From the NCBI RefSeq assembly GCF_902506575.1, contig NZ_LR732544.1:154458-190036 (forward strand): a stretch of 35,579 bases of DNA, given 5' to 3'. The stretch comes from Streptomyces mexicanus. Lineage in GTDB: Bacteria; Actinomycetota; Actinomycetes; Streptomycetales; Streptomycetaceae. Shown here one piece after another: positions 23,339 through 33,141 of this stretch; the first letter of the stretch is position 1, and each line of letters starts with the position of its first letter. The notes under the pieces were generated by a model. It ran no database searches. It saw nothing but the letters and a program-made list of their open reading frames with translations, and was not told the DNA's origin. The translations under genes and the position numbers were made by a program.

Positions 23339-24784
23339 GGTGCCGGGACCTCCGCGGGGATCGGCGGGAGCGGGACGGCGGCGGACACCACGGTGCCGTC
23401 GCCGGGCGCGGACTCGACGGTGAGGGTGCCGCCCAGCCGGGCGGCGCGGGCGCGGATCGCGGGCAGCCCGTGTCCGCGCACGCCGTCGGCCCGTGCCGGC
23501 AGCGCGGCCGGATCGAGGCCGCGGCCGTTGTCGGCGATGTCCAGGCGCACCTGGTCGTCGAGGCAGGTCAGGGTGAGGGCGGCGCGGGTGGCGCCGGAGT
23601 GCTCGCGGACGTTGGCGAGGGCGCCCTGGGCGATGCGCAGCAGTTCGGACTGCACCCGCTCGGGCAGCGGGTGCGGTCCGGGGGTGCCGTCGACGACGCA
23701 GGTGACGCTGCGTTCGGCCGTCGTCTCGCGGTCGGCCAGGGCGTGCAGGGCCGCCTCCAGGCCCCCGCCCGCGGCGAGGTCGGCGGGCGCGAGGTCGTGG
23801 ACGAAGCGGCGGGCCTCGGCGAGGCTGTGCCCGGCGACCGACGCGGCGGTGCGGACGTGCTCCCGGGCGAGCGCGGGGTCGCCGTCCCACAGCCGGTCGG
23901 CGGCCTGGAGCAGCATCTGCTGGCTGGACAGACCCTGGGCGAGGGTGTCGTGGATCTCCATGGCCAGCCGCTGGCGTTCGGCGAGGGTGCCCTCGCGGCG
24001 TTCGGTGGCGGCCAGTTCACGGCGGGTGCGCACCAGGTCGTCGATCAGGGCGGCCTGCCGGGCCGCCTGCCGGTCCATGTGGGTGAAGACCGCGGTCGCC
24101 AGGAGGGCGACAGCCGGCGGGCCGACCACGACGTCGACGTCGACACGGTGGTCCAGCCGCAGTTGCGCGCAGACCACGAAGACGGTCAGGAACGCCACCA
24201 GGACGCAGGCGGCCCGCACCGGCAGGGTGCGCAGCGCGGTGTAGAACAACGGCACCGCGCACCACGCGAAGCTGGGCGCGAGGGCGACCAGCACGGCCCA
24301 GAGCGCGACGAGGACGGCGAGCCGGAGCCGGCCGGCCCGTGGGGGCCGTTCGATCCGTGGGCGCTGTTCGGCGTGTGGGGGCTGTTCGGCGTGTGGGGGC
24401 TGTTCGACTCGTACGGGCTCGACTCGTACGGGCTGTTCGGCCCGTGGGGGCTGCCCGTCTCGTGAGGGCCGTTCGACCTGTGGGGGCGGGTGGGGGCCGT
24501 TCGGCCTGTGCGAGCGGTTCGGCCCGTGAGGGCGGTTCGGTGTCGGCGGCCGCCGGACGCGGCCCGAGGACGTACGCGCAGACGTACGCCACGGCCAGCG
24601 CCCCGGCCGGGGCGAGGACGGCGGGCGCCGCGGGCTGGTGCCCGTGCCGCTGCGCGTAGCGGGCGAGAGCGGAACCCAGCAGCAGGAAGAACGCCAGGTG
24701 GGCGACGCGCACCGGCATGCCCGCCGAGGCCTCGCGGCCGGGCGTCGGGGTGCCGCCGGGCGAGAGCCGGCTCCTGGACGGCAT
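23335..24784 (-). pseudogene. Sensor histidine kinase with an apparent +1 frameshift
   Basis: A NarL-type (HisKA_3) kinase in two frames. The start at 24784 has AGGAG 6 nt upstream and leads into membrane helices (MPVRVAHLAFFLLLGSALAR, then VLAPAGALAVAYVCAYVLG). The rest is in another frame: more helices (LAVLVALWAVLVALAP), the H-box MEIHDTLAQGLSSQQ, NVREHSGA and the ATP-lid DIADNGRGLDP, ending at 23335 overlapping the regulator. From 24784 to 23335 is 1450 bases, one more than a multiple of three. The switch must fall in the 18-bp repeat array at 24335-24540, where all three frames are open. Dropping one base from the G5 run at 24482-24486 or 24492-24496 joins the halves neatly. It may be a sequencing error, a true mutation or phase variation. 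Confidence 0.85.
24335..24540. repeat. 18-bp minisatellite in the linker of the histidine kinase gene
   Basis: A degenerate array of units near GTGGGGGCTGTTCGGCGT, some with CTCGTACGGGCTGTTCG. In the kinase frame it encodes a six-residue Ala/Val-Glu-Gln/Arg-Pro-Pro-His/Arg repeat. The array carries two G5 runs (24482-24486, 24492-24496) at the site of the frameshift. Confidence 0.8.
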
Positions 24785-25010
24785 GGCGTGCTCCTGTCTG
24801 GGTCGTCACGGGCGGGCCCGCCGTCCCGGGCCGGTGGCCGGTGGCGGGACGGGCCGGTGGCCGTGGGTGCCGAGCGGCCCGATAGCCGGGGGCCGAGCGG
24901 GCCGGTGGGCCGGGCCGAGGTGCCGAACGGGAGGGGGCACCGCTCATTCTCGCCCGGGTGGGACCGGCCCGGGTCATCCGATCGGCTGACCCGGCTCCGC
25001 CCGGCGCCGG

Positions 25011-25577
25011 TTATGCTCCCGCGCCCGTTCCCATGCCCGCGCCCGTACCGGTGTCCGTTCCCGTACCGGTGTCCGTGCCGGTGTCCGCGGGGCGGTGGAA
25101 ACGGCGGTGCATCTCGCGCATCCGCTCGGCCAGGGCCGGGACGGGGCCGTACACCTCCAGCCCGGGCACCACCTCCTGGATCGGCAGGCAGCGCACCGGG
25201 GACGGCGGCACGCCCAGCTCGGTCAGCCAGGTGGTCAGCTGGGCCGCGGAGTGCGCGTAGACGACACGGCCGAGCCCGGCCCAGCCGTGGGCGGCGGCGC
25301 ACATGGGGCAGTGCTCCCCGGAGGTGTAGACGGTGGTCGCCGCGCGCTCGGGCTCGGTGAGATGGTCCAGGGCCCAGCGGACCAGCGCGAACTCCGGGTG
25401 CCGGGTGCGGTCGGCGAGGCTGCGCACGCGGTTGCGGTCCTCCGCCAGGACCTGTCCGTCGGCGCCGACCAGGACCGAGCCGAAGGGCTCGTCCCCGGCC
25501 CGCAGCGCCTCGGCGGCCAACTCCACGGCGCGCTCCAGGTGCCGCAGGCCGGCGTCGCTCGCTTCGGTGGGGGTCAT
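25011..25577 (-). CDS. Nucleoside/nucleobase deaminase (CDA fold)
   Basis: A 188-residue zinc deaminase of the cytidine/deoxycytidylate deaminase fold, near the guanine deaminase and tRNA-adenosine deaminase branch. The zinc and catalytic motif is HPEFA (about residues 60-64, in place of H-A-E) plus SGEHCPMCAAA, whose two Cys bind zinc. The sequence after residue 165 departs from the family: the last 25 residues are almost only Thr, Gly, Asp and Ala, encoded by an 18-bp repeat. It probably deaminates guanine or a modified base; the substrate is unproven. The ATG at 25577 has GGAGC about 4 nt upstream. Confidence 0.86.
   Translation of the reverse strand: MTPTEASDAGLRHLERAVELAAEALRAGDEPFGSVLVGADGQVLAEDRNRVRSLADRTRHPEFALVRWALDHLTEPERAATTVYTSGEHCPMCAAAHGWAGLGRVVYAHSAAQLTTWLTELGVPPSPVRCLPIQEVVPGLEVYGPVPALAERMREMHRRFHRPADTGTDTGTGTDTGTGAGMGTGAGA
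25042..25089. repeat. 18-bp direct repeat in the deaminase tail
   Basis: CCCGTACCGGTGTCCGTT (25042-25059) is followed by the same 18 bases with one change (25060-25077) and a 12-base partial copy (25078-25089). On the coding strand it encodes the Thr-Gly-Thr-Asp repeats that end the protein. Confidence 0.85.
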
Positions 25578-25729
25578 GGGTGCTCCGTGCGTATCCGGGG
25601 CGGCCCGGGAGGAGGGCGGGACGCCGGCTGGAGCGGGCGGTCGCCGGTGCGCGGACCGTCCGCGGTGCGATCACGGCCGTGGCCGCGTGGGCGGGGCCAC
25701 GGCTCGGGTCCATGATCCCGCACATGACC

Positions 25730-25765
25730 GTGGGGCCGTTCCGGACTGCTCCGAAACGGCCCCAC
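25730..25765 (-). terminator. Strong hairpin terminator downstream of tRNA-Pro
   Basis: A 16-bp stem: GTGGGGCCGTTCCGGA (25730-25745) pairs with TCCGAAACGGCCCCAC (25750-25765) with one mismatch and a CTGC loop. It lies 21 bases beyond the 3' end of the tRNA gene on the minus strand. A smaller hairpin, CGACTC-TCAC-GAGTCG (25773-25788), sits directly at the tRNA end. Confidence 0.75.
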
Positions 25766-25785
25766 GGCCCGACGACTCTCACGAG

Positions 25786-25859
<74 letters not shown>

Positions 25860-25992
25860 TTGCCCGTGTGACCTGGGGTTTCCCCCGGGCCGACGTGCAG
25901 GAAAACCATACCGCACTCGGCTCGGTGGTCGCGCACCCCTTTCCGTCCGGGGCCGCGCCGGGTCCGTCGGAGGCCGCGCCGGAGGAACGCAC

Positions 25993-26023
25993 TTGACCTC
26001 AAGTTCGCTTGAGGTCGCACGAT
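25993..26023 (+). promoter_or_regulatory. MerR/SoxR-type promoter of the transketolase operon
   Basis: TTGACC (25993-25998) and CACGAT (26018-26023) are 19 bp apart, the long spacer of MerR-family-activated promoters. The spacer holds a perfect 9-bp inverted repeat, GACCTCAAG (25995-26003) and CTTGAGGTC (26008-26016), around a TTCG centre. It matches the SoxR operator pattern CCTCAAG-N4-CTTGAGG. The -10 ends 7 nt before the ATG, so the transcript would be leaderless. No MerR or SoxR gene is in the window. Confidence 0.72.
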
Positions 26024-26030
26024 CGTCGGC

Positions 26031-26738
26031 ATGACGATCACCGACGAACCGAGGCGTACGCACGGGTACGCCGACCTGCCCCGGCTGATGGGGCTCATGA
26101 CCGGCGACGAGAAGCACGGCCCGGCCGCCACGTCCACGCTGGACGTGCTCTGGGTGCTCTACGACCGGGTGCTGCGCGTCGATCCCGAGCGGCGGGACGA
26201 TCCGCAGCGGGACCGGTTCCTGCTGTCCAAGGGGCACGGGCCGATGGCCTATTACGCGGTGCTCGCCGCGAAGGGCTTCGTACCGGTGGACTGGCTGCCG
26301 GACTTCGGCGCCTACGACTCCCCGCTCGGCCACCACCCCGACCGCACGCTGGTCCCGGGTGCCGAGATCGGCAGCGGCTCCCTGGGCCACGGGCTGCCCA
26401 TCGCGGTGGGCACGGCCCTCGGGCTGCGCGCCCAGGGCCTGGACCGCCCCCGGGTGTGGGTGCTGATCGGCGACGCCGAGCTGGACGAGGGCAGCAACCA
26501 CGAGGCGATCGCGTTCGCCGGGCCCGCCGGGCTGGAGCGACTGCACACCGTCGTCATCGACAACGCCTCCGCCAGCCACGCCCGCCCCGGCGGGATCGCG
26601 GCCCGCTTCGAGGCCGCCGGCTGGTCGGCGGTGACCGTGGACGGCCGCGACCACGAGGCGCTGTACGCCGCGTTCACCGCCCCGCACCCGGGCCGCCCGC
26701 ACGTGGTCGTGGCCCGGGTCGAGCCGAAGAACGCCTGA
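26031..26738 (+). CDS. Transketolase, N-terminal (thiamine pyrophosphate) subunit
   Basis: A 235-residue protein equal to the N-terminal PP domain of transketolase. It moves two-carbon ketol units between sugar phosphates with the C-terminal subunit. Motifs: SKGHGPMAYYAVLA (residues 66-79), GSLGHGLPIAVGTALG (116-131), and the thiamine/Mg motif GDAELDEGSNHEA (147-159) with the companion Asn178 in VIDNAS. The second glycine of the usual G-D-G-E is Ala here. There is no Shine-Dalgarno; the -10 of a SoxR-type promoter ends 7 nt before the ATG. The C-terminal subunit gene begins 71 bp after the stop. Split transketolases are often not the housekeeping enzyme; a specialised or stress-linked pentose-phosphate step is inferred. 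Confidence 0.9.
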   Translation: MTITDEPRRTHGYADLPRLMGLMTGDEKHGPAATSTLDVLWVLYDRVLRVDPERRDDPQRDRFLLSKGHGPMAYYAVLAAKGFVPVDWLPDFGAYDSPLGHHPDRTLVPGAEIGSGSLGHGLPIAVGTALGLRAQGLDRPRVWVLIGDAELDEGSNHEAIAFAGPAGLERLHTVVIDNASASHARPGGIAARFEAAGWSAVTVDGRDHEALYAAFTAPHPGRPHVVVARVEPKNA

Positions 26739-26809
26739 GTCCCCGCTGTCTGCCCGAGATCCCCGCTGTCTCCGCGCGAGGGGTCTCCCCCGAGAGGAAA
26801 GGTCCTTCG

Positions 26810-27724
26810 ATGGACACCATGCGTGACCGTTTCGCTCCCGTCGTCTCCCGGTTGCTCGACGAGGACCCGCGGGTCGCGGTCGTCCTCGCCGAGATCGGCA
26901 AGGACGGCTTCGCCGAGGCCCGGCGCCGGCATCCCGACCGGGTGATCAACGTCGGCATCCGTGAACAGCTCCTGGTCGGCGCCGCCGCGGGGCTGGCGCT
27001 GACCGGGCTGCGGCCCGTGGTGCACACCTTCGCCAGCTTCCTCGTCGAGCGCCCCTTCGAGCAGGTCAAACTCGACCTCGGGCACCAGGACGTGGGCGCG
27101 GTGCTGGTGAGCGCCGCCGCCTCCTACGACTGGCCGGCCGGCGGCTACACCCACATGGCGCCCGGCGACGTGGCGCTGCTCGACACCCTGGACGGCTGGA
27201 CCGTGCACGTGCCCGGGCATCCGGACGAGGCCGAGACGCTGCTGCGGCACGCCGTCGCCGCGGGCGACGACAAGGTGTACGTGCGGCTGTCCGTGCAGTC
27301 CAACGCGCAGGCGCGTCCGGTCGACGGCGAGCGGTTCGTGACGGTGCGCGAGGGCCGCTCGGGCGTCGTGGTCGCCGTCGGCCCCGTGCTCGACGCGGTG
27401 CTGGAGGCCACCGAGGGCCTGGACGCCACCGTGCTGTACGCGACGACCGTACGGCCCTTCGACGCGGACGCGCTGCGCCGGGCCACCCGGGCGGCCGGGA
27501 CCGACGTCGTCCTGGTCGAGCCGTATCTGGCGGGCACGTCGACGGCGGCGGCAGGCGAGGCGCTCGTGGACGTCCCGTACCGTGTGCTCGGCCTCGGCGT
27601 GGGCCGTGCGGAGCTGCGGCGCTACGGGCGCGTGGAGCAGCACACCGCCGCCCACGGACTGGACGCCCGGTCGCTGCGGGAGCGGATCTCAGGCTTCTTC
27701 GGGCAGGCCGCCGCGGGGTCCTGA
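26810..27724 (+). CDS. Transketolase, C-terminal (pyrimidine-binding) subunit
   Basis: A 304-residue protein equal to the Pyr plus C-terminal domains of transketolase or DXP synthase. The thiamine-activating Glu is in VINVGIREQLLVGAAAGLA (Glu52). Further blocks: HTFASFLVERPFEQVK, the ASYDWPAGGYTHMAPGD loop, and the C-terminal VLYATTVRPFDADALR. The ATG at 26810 follows GAGAGGAAAGG; a second ATG at 26819 is possible. The 3' end overlaps the convergent MFS gene by 36 bp. It forms the second gene of the operon with the N-terminal subunit. Confidence 0.9.
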   Translation: MDTMRDRFAPVVSRLLDEDPRVAVVLAEIGKDGFAEARRRHPDRVINVGIREQLLVGAAAGLALTGLRPVVHTFASFLVERPFEQVKLDLGHQDVGAVLVSAAASYDWPAGGYTHMAPGDVALLDTLDGWTVHVPGHPDEAETLLRHAVAAGDDKVYVRLSVQSNAQARPVDGERFVTVREGRSGVVVAVGPVLDAVLEATEGLDATVLYATTVRPFDADALRRATRAAGTDVVLVEPYLAGTSTAAAGEALVDVPYRVLGLGVGRAELRRYGRVEQHTAAHGLDARSLRERISGFFGQAAAGS

Positions 27725-29167
27725 GCGCAAGGTGCTCGTCGCATCGGCCCGCACCAGACCGCGTATCGCGGGGACGGCGAGCAGCGCGGCCGGCACCACC
27801 AGGCTGATCGCCGCGGACACCAGCAGCACGTGGCCCGCGCCGAGCAGCGCGGCCGAGGGCCCGGCGAGGGCCTGGCCGACGGGCATCATGGCGAGGGAGC
27901 CCGCCACGTCGTAGGCGTGGATGCGGTTGAGGACGTCCGGCGGGACCTGGGTCTGGACGGTGGTCGCCCACATCACGCCCCAGAAGGCCTGCCCCGCGCC
28001 GGCGACGACGGCGCCCGCGGCCATGGCCCACACGCCGAGGCCGGCCCCGACGGTGGCCGGGAACGAGACGAAGGCGAACAGGGCGAGCGCGCCGGCGCGC
28101 AGCATCCGCCGGGGTCGCAGCCGCAGGGCGAGGAAGCCGCCGACGACGGTGCCCGCGCCGAGCGCGGAGTTGACCAGGCCGTAGGCGCGCGGGCCGTGCT
28201 GCTGGACCACTTCCGTGGCCACCAGCGGGACGGTGGGCCCCCACACCGCGATCATGTACAGGCACCACACGGCGATGACGCCCCACAGCCAGGTCCGTGA
28301 CCGGAACTCCCACCATCCTTCGACCAGATCGGCCTTGAAGGTGCCCGGGGCGTGGCCCGCGGCGTGAGCGGCCGGCGAGCCGCCCGGCGACAGCGGCGGC
28401 AGGCGGGGCAGCAGCAGGCACAGGGCGCTGAGGGCGTAGGTGGCGGCGTGCGCCGCGAAGACTCCGCCGGGCGGGGCGAAGCCGACGAGCAGGCCGGCGA
28501 CGGCGGGGCCCGCGAGCTGGGCCGAGGACTCCGCGATCCGTATCGCGCCGTTGGCCGCCTGGACGGCGGCGGCGAGCCGGGGCACCGTGCTGGCGACGCC
28601 GGGCTGGAACACCGCGCCCGCCACGCCGTTGGCGAAGCCGATCGCGCAGATCTGCCACAGCACCACGTGCCCGGAGTAGAACAGCACCGCGGCCAGGGCC
28701 GGGGTGCCGAGCCGCACCAGGTCGGCGCCGATCATCAGCTTGCGGGGGGAGAAGCGGTCGGCGATGACCCCGCCGAAGACCACGAGTCCGGCGAAGGCGG
28801 CGGCCGTGGACGCCATGGCCAGACCGACCGCGCCCGCGCCGTAGCCGTGCTGCAGCAGGCCCGCGGCGAGCGCCACGGGCAGCATCGTGTCACCGAGCCG
28901 GGCGACGGCCCGGGCCACGAAGAACAGGGCGAAGTCGCGCGACCAGACGGACGGCGGCCGCATCCCGGCCGCCGCCCCGGACAGGTCGGCGGGTGCCCGG
29001 CCGAGGCTCGCGCCCCGGCCGCGGCTCCCGGACCGCTCGGCGGCTCGCGCCCGCGTCCCGGCCCCGGCGGCGGGTCCTTCGCGCGGGGTGAGCCCGTGTG
29101 CGGGCGCGCCGCCCTGCGGTTCCGGCGCCGCCTCCCCCGGCGACGGCTGCGACGACGTCCCGGCCAT
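27689..29167 (-). CDS. MFS transporter
   Basis: A 492-residue major facilitator protein of the actinobacterial enterobactin-exporter-like group (MFS_3). It starts with a 67-residue low-complexity, Ala/Gly/Pro-rich tail, then about 11-12 membrane helices beginning at RDFALFFVARAVARLGDTML. The motif-A loop is GGVIADRFSPRKLMIGADLV. The ATG at 29167 has GGAGGGGAG 11 nt upstream; Met68 would be a family-like shorter start. The substrate is unknown. The 3' end overlaps the transketolase C-subunit gene by 36 bp in opposite orientation. Confidence 0.9.
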   Translation of the reverse strand: MAGTSSQPSPGEAAPEPQGGAPAHGLTPREGPAAGAGTRARAAERSGSRGRGASLGRAPADLSGAAAGMRPPSVWSRDFALFFVARAVARLGDTMLPVALAAGLLQHGYGAGAVGLAMASTAAAFAGLVVFGGVIADRFSPRKLMIGADLVRLGTPALAAVLFYSGHVVLWQICAIGFANGVAGAVFQPGVASTVPRLAAAVQAANGAIRIAESSAQLAGPAVAGLLVGFAPPGGVFAAHAATYALSALCLLLPRLPPLSPGGSPAAHAAGHAPGTFKADLVEGWWEFRSRTWLWGVIAVWCLYMIAVWGPTVPLVATEVVQQHGPRAYGLVNSALGAGTVVGGFLALRLRPRRMLRAGALALFAFVSFPATVGAGLGVWAMAAGAVVAGAGQAFWGVMWATTVQTQVPPDVLNRIHAYDVAGSLAMMPVGQALAGPSAALLGAGHVLLVSAAISLVVPAALLAVPAIRGLVRADATSTLRSGPRGGLPEEA

Positions 29168-29322
29168 CTGCTCGACGCTCCCCTCCCGGACCGGTCCCCA
29201 CCGTGCCCGACCGCGCGGCGGCCGGAATCCCCTCCGCTCCGGCCGCTCCCACGCCCCCGGATCATGCCACGGCCCACTGACAACGCCCGAGGGATTTCCC
29301 CGGGCAGCCGGCAGGGGGTGGT

Positions 29323-29682
29323 TCAGCGGGCGGTGGGCAGTCCCAGCTCCGGGTGGGCCTCCAGCAGCCGGGACGGGGCGGCCTGGCGCCAGGAGTCGGC
29401 GAGGACGTCACGCAGTTCCTGCTCGTCCTCCAGCGCGGCCAGCCGGACCCGGATCCAGGCGAACTGTGCCTCGTGAGCGGCGATCCAGAACTTCTCCGGC
29501 TCCGCGAGCACCAGTTCGTCGCGCTCTTCCTTCGGGCAGCGCACGGCCATGGAGGACTCGTCCTCCGGCAGGGTGGCGAACATCTTCCCCGCCACCCGGA
29601 AGGTGGGCATGCTCCAGGCGATCTTCTCCGCGGTGTCCGGCAGGGACAGCGCGACACGGCGTACGTCTTCGGCGTCCGGCAT
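29323..29682 (-). CDS. MmcQ/YjbR-family protein
   Basis: A 119-residue protein of the MmcQ/YjbR fold, a small domain thought to bind DNA in some members. Family features: DVRRVALSLPDTAEKIAWSMPTFRVAGKMFATL and, near the C-terminus, DEQELRDVLADSWRQAAPSRLL. The function is not established. The ATG at 29682 lacks a ribosome site; TAGCGT ends 7 nt upstream, so a leaderless mRNA is likely. The 155 bp before the next gene hold no further gene. Confidence 0.83.
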   Translation of the reverse strand: MPDAEDVRRVALSLPDTAEKIAWSMPTFRVAGKMFATLPEDESSMAVRCPKEERDELVLAEPEKFWIAAHEAQFAWIRVRLAALEDEQELRDVLADSWRQAAPSRLLEAHPELGLPTAR

Positions 29683-29689
29683 GCATCGC

Positions 29690-29695
29690 ACGCTA
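29690..29695 (-). promoter_or_regulatory. Putative -10 element of a leaderless YjbR transcript
   Basis: Minus-strand TAGCGT (TANNNT) ends 7 nt before the ATG at 29682. No Shine-Dalgarno lies between. No -35 at a usual distance was recognised. Confidence 0.35.
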
Positions 29696-29878
29696 GCCGC
29701 TCCCACTGACAACCGGGCCTGCGATCGACCGCCTGGCATGGACGGACCGGACGACCGGACGGCCGGGCGAAGGACGACCGGACGACGCCGACGATCCGCC
29801 CCGTGGGGGCAACCGGCTCACGCGCACGATCCGCCCGGCACGGACGGCTCCGCCCGCACACACGTTCGTGGGCGCGGA

Positions 29879-30781
29879 CTACCCCCGCGCCGCCTCCCCC
29901 AGCGCCTCCAGCACCGGGCGGATCAGCGGATGTTCCTCGGCGCCCCGGCGCACCGCGGCGAAGACCCGGCGCGTGGGCGCGACACCGTCGACGGGGCGCA
30001 CGACCACGCCCGTGAGGTCCATGCCGCGCAGCGCCGAGCGCGGCACCAGCGCCACGCCCGCGTCGGCCGAGGCGAGGGCGACCACCGCGCGGAAGTCGTC
30101 CGAGGAGTGTTCCAGACGGGGCTGGAACCCGGCGCTCTCGCAGGCCAGGACGACCACGTCGTGGCACGGATTGCCGGGGTAGGGGCCGATCCAGGGGTCC
30201 TTGGCCAGTTCGGCGAGCGGGACCTCGGCGGCGTCCGCCATGCGGTGGGTGACGGGGACCACCGCGTCGAAGGGCTCGGCGTACAGCGGGACGTGGGTCA
30301 GGCGCGGATCGTCGGCCGGCGGCGCGCCCCGGTACTCCACGGCCACCGCCACATCGACCTGCCGGTCGAGCACCATCGGCAGGCTGGCGTCGCCCTCGGC
30401 GTCCTGGACGCGGATGCGGATGCCCGGTGCCGTTCGGGACAGGCGGGCCACGGCGGGCGCGACCACCTCGGCGATGCCGGTGGCGAACGCGGCGACCGTC
30501 ACCGTGCCGGCCTGTCCCGAACCGTACGCCGCCAGCTCGGCCTCGGCCCGCTCCAACTGGGCCAGGACCGCGTTGGTGTGGTTGAGCAGGATCTCCCCGG
30601 CCGGGGTCAGCCGTACGCCCTTGGCGCCGCGCTCGACCAGGCGGTGGCCGGTCTCCTGCTCCAGCGCGGTCAGCTGCTGGGAGACGGCGGAGGGGGTGAG
30701 GTAGAGCGCGGCGGCCGCCGCGGTGACCGTGCGGTGGTCGGCCACCGCACGGAGGATGTGGAGCCGCCGCGCTTCGATCAT
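29879..30781 (-). CDS. LysR-family transcriptional regulator
   Basis: A 300-residue LysR regulator. Winged helix-turn-helix at residues 1-60 (RRLHILRAVADHRTVTAAAAALYLTPSAVSQQLTALEQETGHRLVER in the usual pattern), then an effector-binding domain starting near residue 90 (GTVTVAAFATGIAEVVAPAV). The inducer is unknown. The ATG at 30781 lacks a ribosome site, but GATAAT ends 6 nt upstream. It follows kbl on the same strand (54 bp after its stop), so it might be a cotranscribed regulator of threonine catabolism; its own -10 argues for separate control. Confidence 0.92.
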   Translation of the reverse strand: MIEARRLHILRAVADHRTVTAAAAALYLTPSAVSQQLTALEQETGHRLVERGAKGVRLTPAGEILLNHTNAVLAQLERAEAELAAYGSGQAGTVTVAAFATGIAEVVAPAVARLSRTAPGIRIRVQDAEGDASLPMVLDRQVDVAVAVEYRGAPPADDPRLTHVPLYAEPFDAVVPVTHRMADAAEVPLAELAKDPWIGPYPGNPCHDVVVLACESAGFQPRLEHSSDDFRAVVALASADAGVALVPRSALRGMDLTGVVVRPVDGVAPTRRVFAAVRRGAEEHPLIRPVLEALGEAARG

Positions 30782-30787
30782 TGCGTC

Positions 30788-30793
30788 ATTATC
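30788..30793 (-). promoter_or_regulatory. -10 element of a leaderless LysR transcript
   Basis: Minus-strand GATAAT, one base from consensus TATAAT, ends 6 nt before the ATG at 30781. No Shine-Dalgarno is seen. A matching -35 was not found. Confidence 0.45.
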
Positions 30794-30835
30794 CCAGGGC
30801 GTGCCCCGGGGCCTTTCCCGGAGGGTTCGCGCCGG

Positions 30836-32029
<1,194 letters not shown>

Positions 32030-32112
32030 CAGAGGGCTCCTTGAGGGTGCTGGAGGAGGCGGGGAGGAGACTCCGAGGAGACGGGGAGGAGGCTCGGGAG
32101 AGGAGAGCGCGG

Positions 32113-33141
32113 TCAGGCGGTCCAGTCGAGGATGACCTTGCCGCCCTTGCCACTGGCGGCGTCCGCGAACGCCGCCTCGAAGTCGCGGTAGCCGTACCGG
32201 CCGGTGATCACCGGGGCGAGGTCCAGGCCGCCCTCCAGGAGCACCGACATCGCGTACCAGGTCTCGAACATCTCGCGGCCGTAGATGCCCTTGACGGTGA
32301 GCATCGAGGTGACGATGCGGGCCCAGTCGACCGGGAACTCCTCGGCGGGCAGGCCCAGCATGGCGATCCGGCCGCCGTGCGTCATGTTGGCGATCATGTC
32401 GCGCATGGCCTCGGGCCGGCCGGACATCTCCAGGCCGATGTCGAAGCCCTCGCGCAGGCCGAGTGCGCGCTGGCCCTCGGCGATGGTGGACTCGGCGACG
32501 TTCAGGGCGAGGCTCACGCCGATCTTGCGGGCCAGTTCGAGGCGTTCCTCGCTGACGTCGGTGATGACGACGTTGCGCGCGCCGGCGTGCCGGGCGACGG
32601 CCGCCGCCATCAGGCCGATCGGGCCCGCGCCGGTGATCAGGACGTCCTCGCCGACCAGCGGGAAGGACAGCGCGGTGTGCACGGCGTTGCCGAACGGGTC
32701 GAAGATCGCGGCGACGTCGAGGTCGACGGGGACGCGGTGCACCCACACGTTGGTGGCGGGCAGGGCGACGTACTCGGCGAACGCGCCGTCGCGGCCGACG
32801 CCCAGGCCGACGGTGGCCCGGCACAGGTGGCGGCGGCCGGCCAGGCAGTTGCGGCACTTGCCGCACACCAGGTGGCCCTCGCCGCTGACCAGGTCGCCGC
32901 AGGTGACGTCGGTGACGTCGCGGCCGACCTCGACGACCTCGCCGACGAACTCGTGGCCGACCACGAGCGGGGTGCGGATCGTCTGCCGGGCCCAGCCGTC
33001 CCAGGCCCGGATGTGCAGGTCGGTGCCGCAGATACCGGTCCGTGCCACCTTGATCAGTACGTCACCGGGTCCGACGGTCGGCTCGGGCACGTCGGCCAGC
33101 CACAGCCCGGGCTCCGCCTTCTCCTTGACCAGCGCCTTCAA
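32113..33141 (-). CDS. tdh: L-threonine 3-dehydrogenase
   Basis: A 342-residue zinc alcohol dehydrogenase, exactly the usual Tdh length. It oxidises threonine to 2-amino-3-ketobutyrate with NAD. Catalytic zinc site: Cys38 in TGICGTDLH and His63-Glu64 in VVGHEF. Structural zinc site: four Cys at 93, 96, 99 and 107 ([15 protein letters not shown]). NAD loop: [12 protein letters not shown]. The start is TTG at 33139-33141, chosen because AGGAG lies 8 nt before it and the alignment begins there. Upstream is a hairpin TTTTCGG-N5-CCGAAAA (33175-33193) in the leader; I see no match to a known riboswitch. Confidence 0.96.
   Translation of the reverse strand: MKALVKEKAEPGLWLADVPEPTVGPGDVLIKVARTGICGTDLHIRAWDGWARQTIRTPLVVGHEFVGEVVEVGRDVTDVTCGDLVSGEGHLVCGKCRNCLAGRRHLCRATVGLGVGRDGAFAEYVALPATNVWVHRVPVDLDVAAIFDPFGNAVHTALSFPLVGEDVLITGAGPIGLMAAAVARHAGARNVVITDVSEERLELARKIGVSLALNVAESTIAEGQRALGLREGFDIGLEMSGRPEAMRDMIANMTHGGRIAMLGLPAEEFPVDWARIVTSMLTVKGIYGREMFETWYAMSVLLEGGLDLAPVITGRYGYRDFEAAFADAASGKGGKVILDWTA

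Noticed and set aside
25011..25060. Frameshift at the deaminase C-terminus
   Set aside because: The odd tail is explained by the in-frame 18-bp repeat; no better family-like continuation was seen in the other frames.
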